Shown: positions 13,318 through 20,479, counted from the stretch's first letter. The stretch: 21,630 bases of DNA from an uncultured Actinomycetes bacterium (GCA_937927875.1 CALEYV010000167.1:1-21630); one strand, 5' to 3'. Program-made: numbers and translations. Notes: a model not told the origin generated them from the letters alone.

Positions 13318-14199
13318 TCAGGGGCCGGTTCCCGGCGCGACGTCGGAGGTCGGCTCGGGGACGGCGCCGGTCGCCACCCGGTCGGGGTACCGGCCGGGGT
13401 CGACGCTGCCGTGACGGCCGAGCCACACGAAGCCGACGGCGGCGCCGACGCAGGCGAGGAGGCTCACCCAGGCGTTCACGCGCAGCCCGAGGATGAGGTG
13501 GGCGGGGTCGATGCGCAGGTTCTCGAGCCAGAACCGGCCGAACGTGTACATGGCGATGTACAGGGTGATCGACTGGCCGCGGCGCAGCCGGAAGCGCCGC
13601 TCCACCGCGAACAGGATCCCGAGCAGGACCGCGCAGTACAGCGACTCGTACAAGAAGGTCGGGTGGAAGGTCTTGTACTGCTCGTAGCCCTTCGGCCGGT
13701 GCACGGGGTCGATCTCGAGCCCCCACGGGAGCCGGGTCGGCTCGCCGAACAGCTCCTGGTTGAAGTAGTTGCCCCACCGCCCGATGACCTGGGCCGCCAG
13801 CAGCCCCGGGGCCATGGCGTCCACGATCCCGACCGTGTCGAGGTGGTGGCGGCGGCCCATGACGACCACCCCGATCACGCCGCCGATGATCACGCCCCAG
13901 ATCGACAGGCCGCCCCGCCAGATCTCGAAGACGCGGAGCCAGTCGTTCTTGAAGAGCTGGTAGTCCGTGGCGACGTGGTACAGCCGGGCGCCGACGACGC
14001 CGCAGATGACGACGACGACGATGATGTCGCCGATCTCGCGTCGGGGATGCCCCCACCGCTCCCAGCGCCGCTCCGCGATGAGGGTGCCGATGACGACGCC
14101 GACCGCCAGCAGCAGGCCGTACACGTGGAGGGGGATCGGGCCCAGGTGCACGGTGCCGTTCGACGGGCTGGGGAGGAACGCAGGGATGCGGGAGGCCAT
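13318..14199 (-). CDS. lgt: Phosphatidylglycerol--prolipoprotein diacylglyceryl transferase
   Basis: An inner-membrane enzyme that moves diacylglycerol from phosphatidylglycerol to the lipobox cysteine of prolipoproteins, the first step of lipoprotein maturation. The 293-residue product shows about seven hydrophobic segments. The Lgt signature is GRWGNYFNQELFG near residue 140, and the GARLYHV and WRGGLSIWG segments upstream match the active-site region. The C-terminal tail after WLGRHGS is a Pro/Thr-rich cytosolic extension of about 30 residues, as in many actinobacteria. ATG at 14199 is chosen because it follows a TACGAT box by nine bases and gives the normal start MASRIPAFLPSPSNG; the longer frame to 14349 overlaps the divergent gene. 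That divergent neighbour is itself a predicted lipoprotein, hence a likely substrate. Confidence 0.94.
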   Translation of the reverse strand: MASRIPAFLPSPSNGTVHLGPIPLHVYGLLLAVGVVIGTLIAERRWERWGHPRREIGDIIVVVVICGVVGARLYHVATDYQLFKNDWLRVFEIWRGGLSIWGVIIGGVIGVVVMGRRHHLDTVGIVDAMAPGLLAAQVIGRWGNYFNQELFGEPTRLPWGLEIDPVHRPKGYEQYKTFHPTFLYESLYCAVLLGILFAVERRFRLRRGQSITLYIAMYTFGRFWLENLRIDPAHLILGLRVNAWVSLLACVGAAVGFVWLGRHGSVDPGRYPDRVATGAVPEPTSDVAPGTGP

Positions 14200-14208
14200 C
14201 GGCGCCTG

Positions 14209-14214
14209 ATCGTA
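14209..14214 (-). promoter_or_regulatory. Putative -10 box (TACGAT) for lgt
   Basis: TACGAT on the minus strand lies nine bases before the lgt ATG, which predicts a leader of only two or three bases. The same hexamer with the same spacing precedes the partial gene at the left edge of the window. Confidence 0.45.
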
Positions 14215-14242
14215 CGGGTTCAATGAATCGGGTCTCAGCGTC

Positions 14243-14248
14243 GATACT
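14243..14248 (+). promoter_or_regulatory. Putative -10 box (GATACT) for the lipoprotein gene
   Basis: GATACT ends seven bases before the ATG at 14256 and no Shine-Dalgarno sequence is present, so a leaderless start is likely. TTCAAT at 14219-14224 is a possible -35 with an 18-base spacer. Confidence 0.45.
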
Positions 14249-14255
14249 GCCGGGC

Positions 14256-15257
14256 ATGAAGCGGTTGGCCCCGGCGGCCCTGGCGGTGGTGGCGCTGGTC
14301 GTCGTGGCCGCCGCGTGCACGCCCGCCGGCCGCCCGCCCCCGAACCCACCGCCGGGTGGAGGCCCGCCGCCCGGCGCGTCGACCGGTGACCAGAACGGCC
14401 CGCTGAACGGCTGCCCGGTGTTCCCGGCCGACAACCCGTGGAACACCGACATCTCGAACACCACCACCTACCCGGTGCTCTCGAACTCGTCGCAGATCGT
14501 CAGCCAGGTCCTGGCCGACGACAGCAACCAGAACCTGCACGCCGACTTCGGCGGTGGCGGCGCCTACGGGATCCCGTACGTGACCGTGCCGGGGACCCAG
14601 CCGTCGGTGCCGATCAACTACACCGAGTTCGGGAGCGAGTCGGACCCCGGGCCGTTCCCGATCCCGCTCGGCGCGCCGGTCGAGGGCGGCAGCTCGAGCA
14701 CCGGCGACCGGCACGTCATCGCCATCGACCGCGACCACTGTCGGCTCTACGAGCTGTACCACGGGTACCCGCAGCAGAGCTCCTGGAACGCCGGTTCCGG
14801 CGCGACGTGGGACCTGACCTCCGACGCGGTGCGGCCAGCCGGCTGGACGTCGGCCGACGCGGCCGGCCTGCCGATCTTCCTGGGCCTGGCCCGCTACGAC
14901 GACGTGACGAGCGGCGCCATCAACCACGCGCTGCGGTTCACCGTCCACACCACGTACCGGGGCTACGTGTACCCGGCCCGCCACTGCGCGTCGAGCAACA
15001 CGAACCCGAACGAGCCCGCGATGGGCATGCGGTTCCGGCTGAAGGCCTCGTACTCGCTCGCCGGCTTCCACGGGGAAGCCCTCGTCGTCCTCCAGGCGCT
15101 GAAGAAGTACGGGATGATCGTGGCCGACAACGGCACCAGCTGGTACATCACCGGGGCCGCCGACGCCCGCTGGGACGACACCGACCTGGACCAGCTGAAG
15201 TCGGTGCCCGGGAACCAGTTCGACGTCGTGAACACCGGAGCCGTCACCGCCTGCTGA
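14256..15257 (+). CDS. Secreted lipoprotein of an uncharacterised conserved family
   Basis: A 333-residue protein. MKRLAPAALAVVALVVVAAA is a signal peptide, followed directly by Cys21 as the lipid-modified residue (VAAAC), then a Pro/Gly-rich linker to about residue 45. The mature domain begins CPVFPADNPWNTDIS. It has a dense set of motifs that I recognise as a widespread secreted family without known activity: GIPYVTVPG, ESDPGPFPIP, GDRHVIAID, CRLYELYHGYPQ, WNAGSGATWDL, RPAGWTSADAAGLPI, and INHALRFTVHTTYRGYVYPA. Near the end stand KKYGMIVADNG and WYITGAADARWDD. Conserved His, Asp and Cys residues suggest an enzyme, possibly on polysaccharide or peptidoglycan; that is inference. ATG at 14256 gives a proper signal peptide; the ATG at 14223 would add eleven residues before it. 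Divergent from lgt, which would lipidate it. Confidence 0.85.
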   Translation: MKRLAPAALAVVALVVVAAACTPAGRPPPNPPPGGGPPPGASTGDQNGPLNGCPVFPADNPWNTDISNTTTYPVLSNSSQIVSQVLADDSNQNLHADFGGGGAYGIPYVTVPGTQPSVPINYTEFGSESDPGPFPIPLGAPVEGGSSSTGDRHVIAIDRDHCRLYELYHGYPQQSSWNAGSGATWDLTSDAVRPAGWTSADAAGLPIFLGLARYDDVTSGAINHALRFTVHTTYRGYVYPARHCASSNTNPNEPAMGMRFRLKASYSLAGFHGEALVVLQALKKYGMIVADNGTSWYITGAADARWDDTDLDQLKSVPGNQFDVVNTGAVTAC

Positions 15258-15260
15258 TGG

Positions 15261-15266
15261 CATCCT
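15261..15266 (+). promoter_or_regulatory. Weak possible -10 box (CATCCT) for DUF427 gene
   Basis: CATCCT ends seven bases before the GTG at 15274. Only the A at position 2 and the T at position 6 fit the -10 pattern, so this rests mainly on spacing. The gene may instead be read from the lipoprotein transcript. Confidence 0.2.
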
Positions 15267-15273
15267 GAGCCGC

Positions 15274-15777
15274 GTGCGCAGCGGGCCGCCGACCCCCGAC
15301 CCGGTGGGGCCGGGCCAGGAATCGGTGTGGGACTACCCCCGGCCGCCGCGGCTCGAGCCGACGACGCGCCGACTGCGGGTGGTGCTGGGCGGGTCGGTGA
15401 TCGCCGAGACCCGCCGAGGCTGGCGGGTCCTCGAGACCAGCCACCCGCCGAACTACTACTTCCCGCCTGCCGACGTGGCGCCGGGCGCGCTCGAGCGCGT
15501 CGACGGGTCGTCGTGGTGCGAGTTCAAGGGCCGCGCCCACTACTTCACGGCCCGGGCCGGGGACCGCGTCGCGCCGGAGGCGGCGTGGGGCTACGACGAC
15601 CCGAGCCCCGGCTTCGGCGCGCTCAGGGGCGCGGTGGCGTTCTACGCGGGCCGGGTCGACGCCGCCTTCGTCGACGACGAGCTCGCCGTGGCCCAGCCGG
15701 GCGGCTTCTACGGCGGCTGGATCACGAGCGACGTGGCCGGGCCGTTCAAGGGCGCGCCGGGCACGCTCGGCTGGTGA
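15274..15777 (+). CDS. DUF427 domain-containing protein
   Basis: A 167-residue protein containing the DUF427 fold, a small beta-rich domain common in actinobacteria and fungi with no settled function. The domain runs from RLRVVLGGSVIAETRRGWRV (residue 33 onward) through LETSHPPNYYFPPADV, WCEFKGRAHYF and AAWGYDDPSP to GRVDAAFVDDELA and QPGGFYGGWITSDVAGPFKG. No signal peptide or membrane segment is visible, and the first 25 residues are a loose Pro-rich lead. GTG at 15274 lies 16 bases after the lipoprotein gene. It ends six bases from the convergent glycosylase gene, with no terminator between. Aromatic residues in the core suggest a ligand pocket, but nothing identifies the ligand. Confidence 0.88.
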   Translation: MRSGPPTPDPVGPGQESVWDYPRPPRLEPTTRRLRVVLGGSVIAETRRGWRVLETSHPPNYYFPPADVAPGALERVDGSSWCEFKGRAHYFTARAGDRVAPEAAWGYDDPSPGFGALRGAVAFYAGRVDAAFVDDELAVAQPGGFYGGWITSDVAGPFKGAPGTLGW

Positions 15778-15783
15778 CGCGCC

Positions 15784-16644
15784 CTACTTGACCAGTCGCG
15801 ACAAGCGGCGGTCGGCGAGCACCTTGCCGCCGGTCTGGCAGGCGGGGCAGTACGTCACCTCGTGCGATTCGTACGACACCCGCCGCATCGGCTCGCCGCA
15901 GCGGGGACACGGGAGCCCGGTGCGACCGTGCACCTCGAAGTGGCCACCGAGCTTCGGCTCGGAGAGCCCACCGGCCCGGGTCCGCTCCTTGGTCAGCCCG
16001 TCCGCCAGCACGCCGCGCACGGCGTCGAGCAGCCGCCGGCGCTGGTCGGCGTCGAGGCTGGCCAGCGTCGCGTAGGGCGACAGCCCGGCCCGCCACAGCG
16101 CGTCGTCGGCGTACCCCCGCCCGACGCCGCTGACGGTGTGCTGGTCACGGAGCAGCGTGTGGACGCGTCGGCGGTCGTCACCCTCGAGGATGAGGCGCTC
16201 GAACTCGGCCGAGTCGGGCTCCGGACCGAGCCCCTCGAGCGGCCCGTCGTCGCCCGGCGCCAACACCCACCAGGCCGCCTTCCGCTCGGTGCCGTGCTCG
16301 CGGAGCAGCACCGCCGTCTCCCCGTCGTCGCCGTCGTCGCCGTCGAAGCGCAGCCGCACCACGCCGCCCTTCCCGCCCCTCGTCGTCTTCGGCGGCTGCT
16401 CGAGATCGATCCGCCCCGCCTGGGAGAGGTGGACGAGGAGGCGGAGACGGCCACCGAGCTCGACCACCAGGTACTTGCCGCGCCGTCCCACTCGCTCGAC
16501 GGTCTGCCCGACCGCCTCGTCGGGACTCGGCCGCACGGTCTTCAGGCCCGCGAAGCCGATCGGCTGCCAGCCGACGAGCCGGTGGCCGCGCAGCGCTTCG
16601 TCGAGGCGCTCGGCCAGCGCCTGCATCTGGGGCAGCTCGGGCAC
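15784..16644 (-). CDS. Fpg/Nei family DNA glycosylase, atypical
   Basis: A 286-residue base-excision repair glycosylase with AP-lyase fold. The N terminus MPELPQMQAL keeps Pro2 (the nucleophile) and Glu3, but has Gln6 where the usual motif is PELPE. Lys57 in RRGKYLVVEL is conserved. The helix-two-turn-helix reads VSGVGRGYADDALWRAG, with Arg176 in place of the usual Asn of GxGNxYADE. The void-filling Met of HLxMxG is Gln75 in HLSQAG. The zinc finger is complete (Cys246, Cys249, Cys266, Cys269), but the lesion-contacting Arg on its hairpin is not apparent (YESHEVTYC). A basic tail of about 17 residues follows. Fold and nucleophile are sound; lesion specificity may differ from Fpg or Nei. GTG at 16644 follows a CAAACT box by six bases. 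Confidence 0.88.
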   Translation of the reverse strand: MPELPQMQALAERLDEALRGHRLVGWQPIGFAGLKTVRPSPDEAVGQTVERVGRRGKYLVVELGGRLRLLVHLSQAGRIDLEQPPKTTRGGKGGVVRLRFDGDDGDDGETAVLLREHGTERKAAWWVLAPGDDGPLEGLGPEPDSAEFERLILEGDDRRRVHTLLRDQHTVSGVGRGYADDALWRAGLSPYATLASLDADQRRRLLDAVRGVLADGLTKERTRAGGLSEPKLGGHFEVHGRTGLPCPRCGEPMRRVSYESHEVTYCPACQTGGKVLADRRLSRLVK

Positions 16645-16650
16645 GACGCC

Positions 16651-16656
16651 AGTTTG
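16651..16656 (-). promoter_or_regulatory. Putative -10 box (CAAACT) for the glycosylase gene
   Basis: CAAACT on the minus strand ends six bases before the GTG at 16644. It lies in one of the few A/T-containing spots of the 54-base gap after the AarF gene, and implies a leaderless transcript separate from the operon upstream. Confidence 0.4.
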
Positions 16657-16698
16657 GCCGCCCCGTCGGCGGCCCCGTCCCCGACCCGGGCCGGCCGG

Positions 16699-18288
16699 TC
16701 AGCGCCGCCGGCTCGGCTTCGATCCCATGCGGCGCAGGATGGTGCGGCGGCGCTCCTGGAGGTCGGCGAAGGTGAGGCGCTCGACGTCGGCGGGGACGAG
16801 GAACCCGGCCTTGATGGCGTCGACGTCGACGCGCGTCGCGGTGGGGTCGACCCCCAGCTCCCGGACGAGCTGCTCGCCGTGGTGGGTGAGGAAGTACTGG
16901 TGGATGTGGACGATCTCGCCGATGAGGTCGAGGTCGGGGGCGAGCGTCGCGGTCGCCCCGTTCAGGAACATCAGGTTCTTGACGAACAGCATCAGGTCCT
17001 TCGGCGCGTGGGCGCCGTAGCCGAGCAGCTTCGTGACGAGGCCCTCCAGCTCGTCGACGAGCTCGGTCGCCGACATCTGGGTCGGGTCCTTGACCGGCTG
17101 GTCGAGCTCGAGGTCGTCGAAGACGGCCCGGAGGTCGGTGTCGGGCGGGAACGCGCCGAGGTCGCGCAGCGCCGCCAGCTGGCCCCGGACGTCGCCCGAC
17201 GTGCCGGTGAGGAGCAGGCGCAGGAAGGCGAGCCGCTGCGGCTCGGCGAGCCGGCCGGTGATCCCGAAGTCGAACAGCACCGTCCGGCCGCTGGGCTGGA
17301 CGAGCAGGTTCCCACCGTGCAGGTCGCCGTGGAAGACGCCGTGGAGCATCGCTCCTTCGAGGCAGGAGATGAGCCCGGCCCGCAGCACCTCGGTGGTGTC
17401 GACGCCGGCCCGGTGCATCGACTCGACGTCGTCGAACGCGAAGCCGCGGAGCCGCTCCATGACGAGCACCCGCTCGGTCACGAGCGTCGGGTGCGGGCGC
17501 GGGACCACCATGGCCCGCTGCTCGGTGACGGCCAGGATGCGGGCGAGGTCGATCATGTTCTCGGCCTCGAGCCGGAAGTCGAGCTCCTCGACGATCTGCT
17601 CCGCGAACAGCTCGACGAGCGCGGGCGGGTTGGCGAGCGCGGCGACCGGGATCCGGCCGATGAGGTGGGGGGCCAGCCAGGCCAGCGCCCGCACGTCGGC
17701 GCGCATGAGCGCCGCCACCTGCGGGCGCTGCACCTTCACGACCACGTCCTCGCCGGTGCGCAGCTGGGCCTCGTGCACCTGCGCGATCGACGCCGCCGCG
17801 AGGGGCTCCTCGTCGAACCGGGCGAAGAGATCCTCGATCGGAGCGCCGAGGTCGGCCTCGACCACGGCCCGGATGTCGGCGAACCGCTCGGGCGGGACCT
17901 GGTCCCGCAGCTTCTTGAACTCGGTGACGAGCTCGTCGGGGAAGAGCCCCTCGAAGGCCGACACGATCTGGCCCAGCTTCACGTAGGTAGACCCGAGGCG
18001 CTCGAAGCTCCGCCGCAGCCGCCGGGACAGGCCGGCCCGGGACCGCGGTGTGCCCCGCTCCCGCGCGTACCAGACGCCGACCGCCCAGCCGAGGCTCGTC
18101 GCCGAGCGAGCGAGGCGACCGAGCGGCGGGATGCGGTGCGCGGCGAGTAGGCCCGGCACCTGGGCCCGGGTGCGGAACCGGACCGTGTCGAGGTCGCGCT
18201 TCCATGCCAGCTGGTCGGGGTCGACGACCCAGGGTCCGTGGTCGGTGAACGCGAAGGTCGCCACGTCCGGCGCCGGGACCGCTGCCAT
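16699..18288 (-). CDS. AarF/ABC1/UbiB family atypical kinase-like protein
   Basis: A 529-residue protein of the ABC1/UbiB/AarF family of ATP-binding kinase-like proteins, linked in known cases to quinone and lipid metabolism. Family hallmarks are in order: KLGQ at residues 104-107 in the N-terminal extension, the Ala-rich loop AAASIAQVH at 164-172, and Lys185 in VVVKVQRP. EELDFRLEAENM is at about 234-245, the catalytic loop HGDLHGGN at 320-327, and DFG at 340-342. The paired C-terminal membrane helices of classic UbiB are not obvious; the protein ends in a basic tail (RRRTILRRMG). ATG at 18288 overlaps the TGA of the upstream flavoprotein gene as TGATG, so translation is coupled. It is the third gene of the fae operon. 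Upstream Arg-rich frame to 18459 is shadow. Confidence 0.9.
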   Translation of the reverse strand: MAAVPAPDVATFAFTDHGPWVVDPDQLAWKRDLDTVRFRTRAQVPGLLAAHRIPPLGRLARSATSLGWAVGVWYARERGTPRSRAGLSRRLRRSFERLGSTYVKLGQIVSAFEGLFPDELVTEFKKLRDQVPPERFADIRAVVEADLGAPIEDLFARFDEEPLAAASIAQVHEAQLRTGEDVVVKVQRPQVAALMRADVRALAWLAPHLIGRIPVAALANPPALVELFAEQIVEELDFRLEAENMIDLARILAVTEQRAMVVPRPHPTLVTERVLVMERLRGFAFDDVESMHRAGVDTTEVLRAGLISCLEGAMLHGVFHGDLHGGNLLVQPSGRTVLFDFGITGRLAEPQRLAFLRLLLTGTSGDVRGQLAALRDLGAFPPDTDLRAVFDDLELDQPVKDPTQMSATELVDELEGLVTKLLGYGAHAPKDLMLFVKNLMFLNGATATLAPDLDLIGEIVHIHQYFLTHHGEQLVRELGVDPTATRVDVDAIKAGFLVPADVERLTFADLQERRRTILRRMGSKPSRRR

Positions 18289-19934
18289 CAGCGGCGGGCG
18301 CGGGCCGAGCCGGCCGGGGTCGCGACGCCCCGGTCGGCGAGCACGGCGTGGGCGCAGTTCCGGCCGTTGCGGGCGATGACCGACCCGCCCGGATGGGTCG
18401 CCGCGCCGCAGAGGTAGAGGCCGGGCGCATCGCTGCGGGGCGCGAAGCGGCGGTCCCACATCTGGTCGGGGAGGATCTCACCCTGGAAGATGTGGCCGCC
18501 CGACAGGCCGAGGCGCGCCTCGATGTCGGACGGGGTGAGGACCTGGCGCTCCTCGACACACGACGCCACGTCGGGCGCGAACCGCGCCACGGCCGCCAGC
18601 GCGGCGTCGGCGAGCGCGTCCGGTGACGGGGGCGGCGCGCCCGCGGCCGGGTCGGGCACGTACTGCGCGAAGACGCTCATCGTGTGCTGGCCGGGCGGCG
18701 CCACGCTCGGGTCGTACGCGGTCTGGAAGTAGAGCTCGCACCACTCGAGGGCCGGCTCGCCGCGGCGGGCGGCGTCGCAGGCGGCTTGCGTGGCGTCGAT
18801 GCCGCGGGCGATGTCGACCTGGGCCCGGTGGACGCCCGGGTCGCCGTCAGCGGCCGGGAAGGTCGGCAGCCGCGAGAGGGCGCAGTTGACCTTCAGCACC
18901 GGGCTCGTCGACCGCCACCGGCCTGCCCGCGCCGAAAGGCGGGCCGGCGGGTCCTCGAGCAGGGCGACGGTTCGCTTCGGGTCGAGGTTGGCGACGACGA
19001 CGCCGGCGTCGATCCGGTCACCGCCCTCGAGGCGCACCCCTACGCCGGGCTCGATCGTCGCCACCGGCGTCCCGCTGGCGACCACCGCGCCCGCGTCCCG
19101 GGCCGCGTCGGCGAGCGCGAACGACACCTGCCCCATCCCACCGGCGACGAAGCCCCAGCCCCCGAGGAGGCCGAGCCGGTGGTGGGCGTGGACCCACGCC
19201 GTCCCCGGATCGCGCGGGCCCGCGAAGGTGCCGATGATCCCCTGGCCGTGCAGCGCCGTCCGCAGTCGCTCGTCGCGCACGTGGTGCTCGATGACCGTTG
19301 CGATCGGCGCGTCCAGCAGCACCTCGGCCGCCTCGGGGTCGTCGGCGAACAGCGCCTCCAGCTCGGCTCGGGTCGGGGCCGGGTCGTCCCACGTGTCGCC
19401 GAGCGGCCCGCGCCGCAGGCGGTCGCGGATGCGATCGAAGAGCGCCTCGTAGGCGAGGAACCCGTCGACGTCGCGCGGGCTCAGCGCGGCCACTGAGGCC
19501 ACCGTCCGGTCGGCGTCCCGCCACTGCGTGAGCGCGCGGCCGTCCTCGAACGGCGTCCACTGGGTCGGGTCGACGAGGAGGGTGCGCAGCCCGTACCGGT
19601 GGAGGTCGAGCTCCTCGATGACCACCGGGTCGAGCAGCCCGACGAGGTAGGCGCACGGGCTGACGACGAACCGGGGGTCGGCGAACGGGCGCTCGATGGT
19701 GCACGCGCCGCCGAGCTGGGCGCGGCGCTCGAGCACGAGCACGGAGCAGCCGCCCCGGGCCAGGTACGCGGCCGCGGTGAGACCGTTGTGCCCGCCACCG
19801 ACCACGACGACGTCCCACCGCCGGGCCGCCAGCTCGCGCAGGGGCGCGGGCAGCCCGACCTGACCGTCGACCGCGGCCGCGGTCGGCCCGACGACGGCCG
19901 GACCCGCGTGGCCGCCCGACGCCGCGTCGGTCAC
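18288..19934 (-). CDS. PYROXD2/CrtI-like FAD-dependent oxidoreductase
   Basis: A 548-residue flavoprotein of the phytoene desaturase superfamily, closest in layout to the PYROXD2-like group rather than to true carotenoid desaturases. The FAD motif VVVGGGHNGLTAAAYLARGG lies at residues 43-62 after an Ala/Gly-rich lead of about 38 residues. ERRAQLGGACTIERPF follows. The C-terminal FAD-closing motif is LYLCGAATHPGGSVIARNGR, where true CrtI proteins have a related GxxTHPGxGxP. No carotenoid biosynthesis gene (crtB, crtE) is in the window, which argues against a carotenoid role. GTG at 19934 is one base after the TGA of the Fae gene, and ATGA-type coupling follows at its end. The frame open to 20129 is an Arg/Pro-rich shadow. 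Substrate unknown. Confidence 0.88.
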   Translation of the reverse strand: MTDAASGGHAGPAVVGPTAAAVDGQVGLPAPLRELAARRWDVVVVGGGHNGLTAAAYLARGGCSVLVLERRAQLGGACTIERPFADPRFVVSPCAYLVGLLDPVVIEELDLHRYGLRTLLVDPTQWTPFEDGRALTQWRDADRTVASVAALSPRDVDGFLAYEALFDRIRDRLRRGPLGDTWDDPAPTRAELEALFADDPEAAEVLLDAPIATVIEHHVRDERLRTALHGQGIIGTFAGPRDPGTAWVHAHHRLGLLGGWGFVAGGMGQVSFALADAARDAGAVVASGTPVATIEPGVGVRLEGGDRIDAGVVVANLDPKRTVALLEDPPARLSARAGRWRSTSPVLKVNCALSRLPTFPAADGDPGVHRAQVDIARGIDATQAACDAARRGEPALEWCELYFQTAYDPSVAPPGQHTMSVFAQYVPDPAAGAPPPSPDALADAALAAVARFAPDVASCVEERQVLTPSDIEARLGLSGGHIFQGEILPDQMWDRRFAPRSDAPGLYLCGAATHPGGSVIARNGRNCAHAVLADRGVATPAGSARARR

Positions 19935-19935
19935 C

Positions 19936-20466
19936 TCAGGTCGGGCCCGCGAAGTACGGGTTGCTGGGGCGCGCCCGTGCGTCCAGGACCGCGGTCGTCG
20001 CCGGCCCACCGGCGGCGCCGGCGCGCAGCGCCTCGAAGGTCGCGGTGCGGTTGTTGGTGTACACGGCTTGCTCGTCCGCGGCGGCGGGCGAGACCCAGAC
20101 CGCGGCCACCAGCAGCAGCGCGCCGACATCGGCGGCTCGCACCACGTCGGCGGCGAGGGCGTCGGCGACCCCGCCCGCCACGCCGGCCTGGGCGGCGCCC
20201 CAGGTCAGCTGCTCGTGGCGCTCGCCGGCCAGCGGGGCCTTGTTCACGAAGAGCGTGGGCGGCTGGACCGGCAGGTTCGGTTGCAGCACGACGACGAAGG
20301 GGACGTGACCGGCGCGAGGCGTCGCGAGGGCGGTGACCCACGCCGTCTCCGCCGGGCCACCGCGCCAGCCGAGCACGGTGTTGAGGTGGGCGGCGTCGCC
20401 GGCTTCGCCAACGAAGGACTCGCCGATCTGCGTGCCCCATCGCTTCCTGCCCTTGCTGCCGACCAC
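19936..20466 (-). CDS. Formaldehyde-activating enzyme (Fae) homologue
   Basis: A 176-residue protein that aligns by eye along its whole length with Fae, which joins formaldehyde to tetrahydromethanopterin in methylotrophs. Matches are IGESFVGEAGDAAHL with His27 at the proposed catalytic position, GGPAETAWVTALATP, GHVPFVVVLQPNLP, PPTLFVNK, WGAAQAGVAGGVADAL and the C-terminal NPYFAG. Differences from methylotroph Fae as I recall it: the Asp after the catalytic His (HIDLIIG) is Asn29, and YNYEAT near the end is TNNRTATFEA. It is therefore a divergent branch. No other C1-methanopterin gene (mtdB, mch, fhc) is in the window. GTG at 20466 follows a TACGGT box by seven bases. First gene of an operon with the PYROXD2-like and AarF-like genes; function uncertain, family membership fairly sure. 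Confidence 0.82.
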   Translation of the reverse strand: MVGSKGRKRWGTQIGESFVGEAGDAAHLNTVLGWRGGPAETAWVTALATPRAGHVPFVVVLQPNLPVQPPTLFVNKAPLAGERHEQLTWGAAQAGVAGGVADALAADVVRAADVGALLLVAAVWVSPAAADEQAVYTNNRTATFEALRAGAAGGPATTAVLDARARPSNPYFAGPT

Positions 20467-20473
20467 CTCGGCG

Positions 20474-20479
20474 ACCGTA
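20474..20479 (-). promoter_or_regulatory. Putative -10 box (TACGGT) of the fae operon
   Basis: TACGGT on the minus strand ends seven bases before the GTG at 20466, predicting a leaderless mRNA. It shares the TA step at 20478-20479 with the opposing box for the oxygenase gene. No -35 box is recognisable. Confidence 0.55.

Noticed and set aside
14218..14223. TTGAAC as the -35 box of lgt
   Set aside because: It lies only about three bases from the TACGAT box, far too close for a -35/-10 pair.
16657..16680. Two similar 12-base units (GCCGCCCCGTC / GGCGGCCCCGTC) between the glycosylase and AarF genes
   Set aside because: Short, imperfect and expected by chance in DNA this rich in G and C.
15862..18150. 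A 762-codon plus-strand open frame opposite the glycosylase and AarF genes
   Set aside because: It spans two confirmed minus-strand genes and the gap between them, and its composition is that of reverse-complement shadow.
18288..19934. Carotenoid biosynthesis gene (true CrtI phytoene desaturase)
   Set aside because: The C-terminal motif and lead sequence fit the PYROXD2-like branch better, and no crtB or crtE lies nearby.
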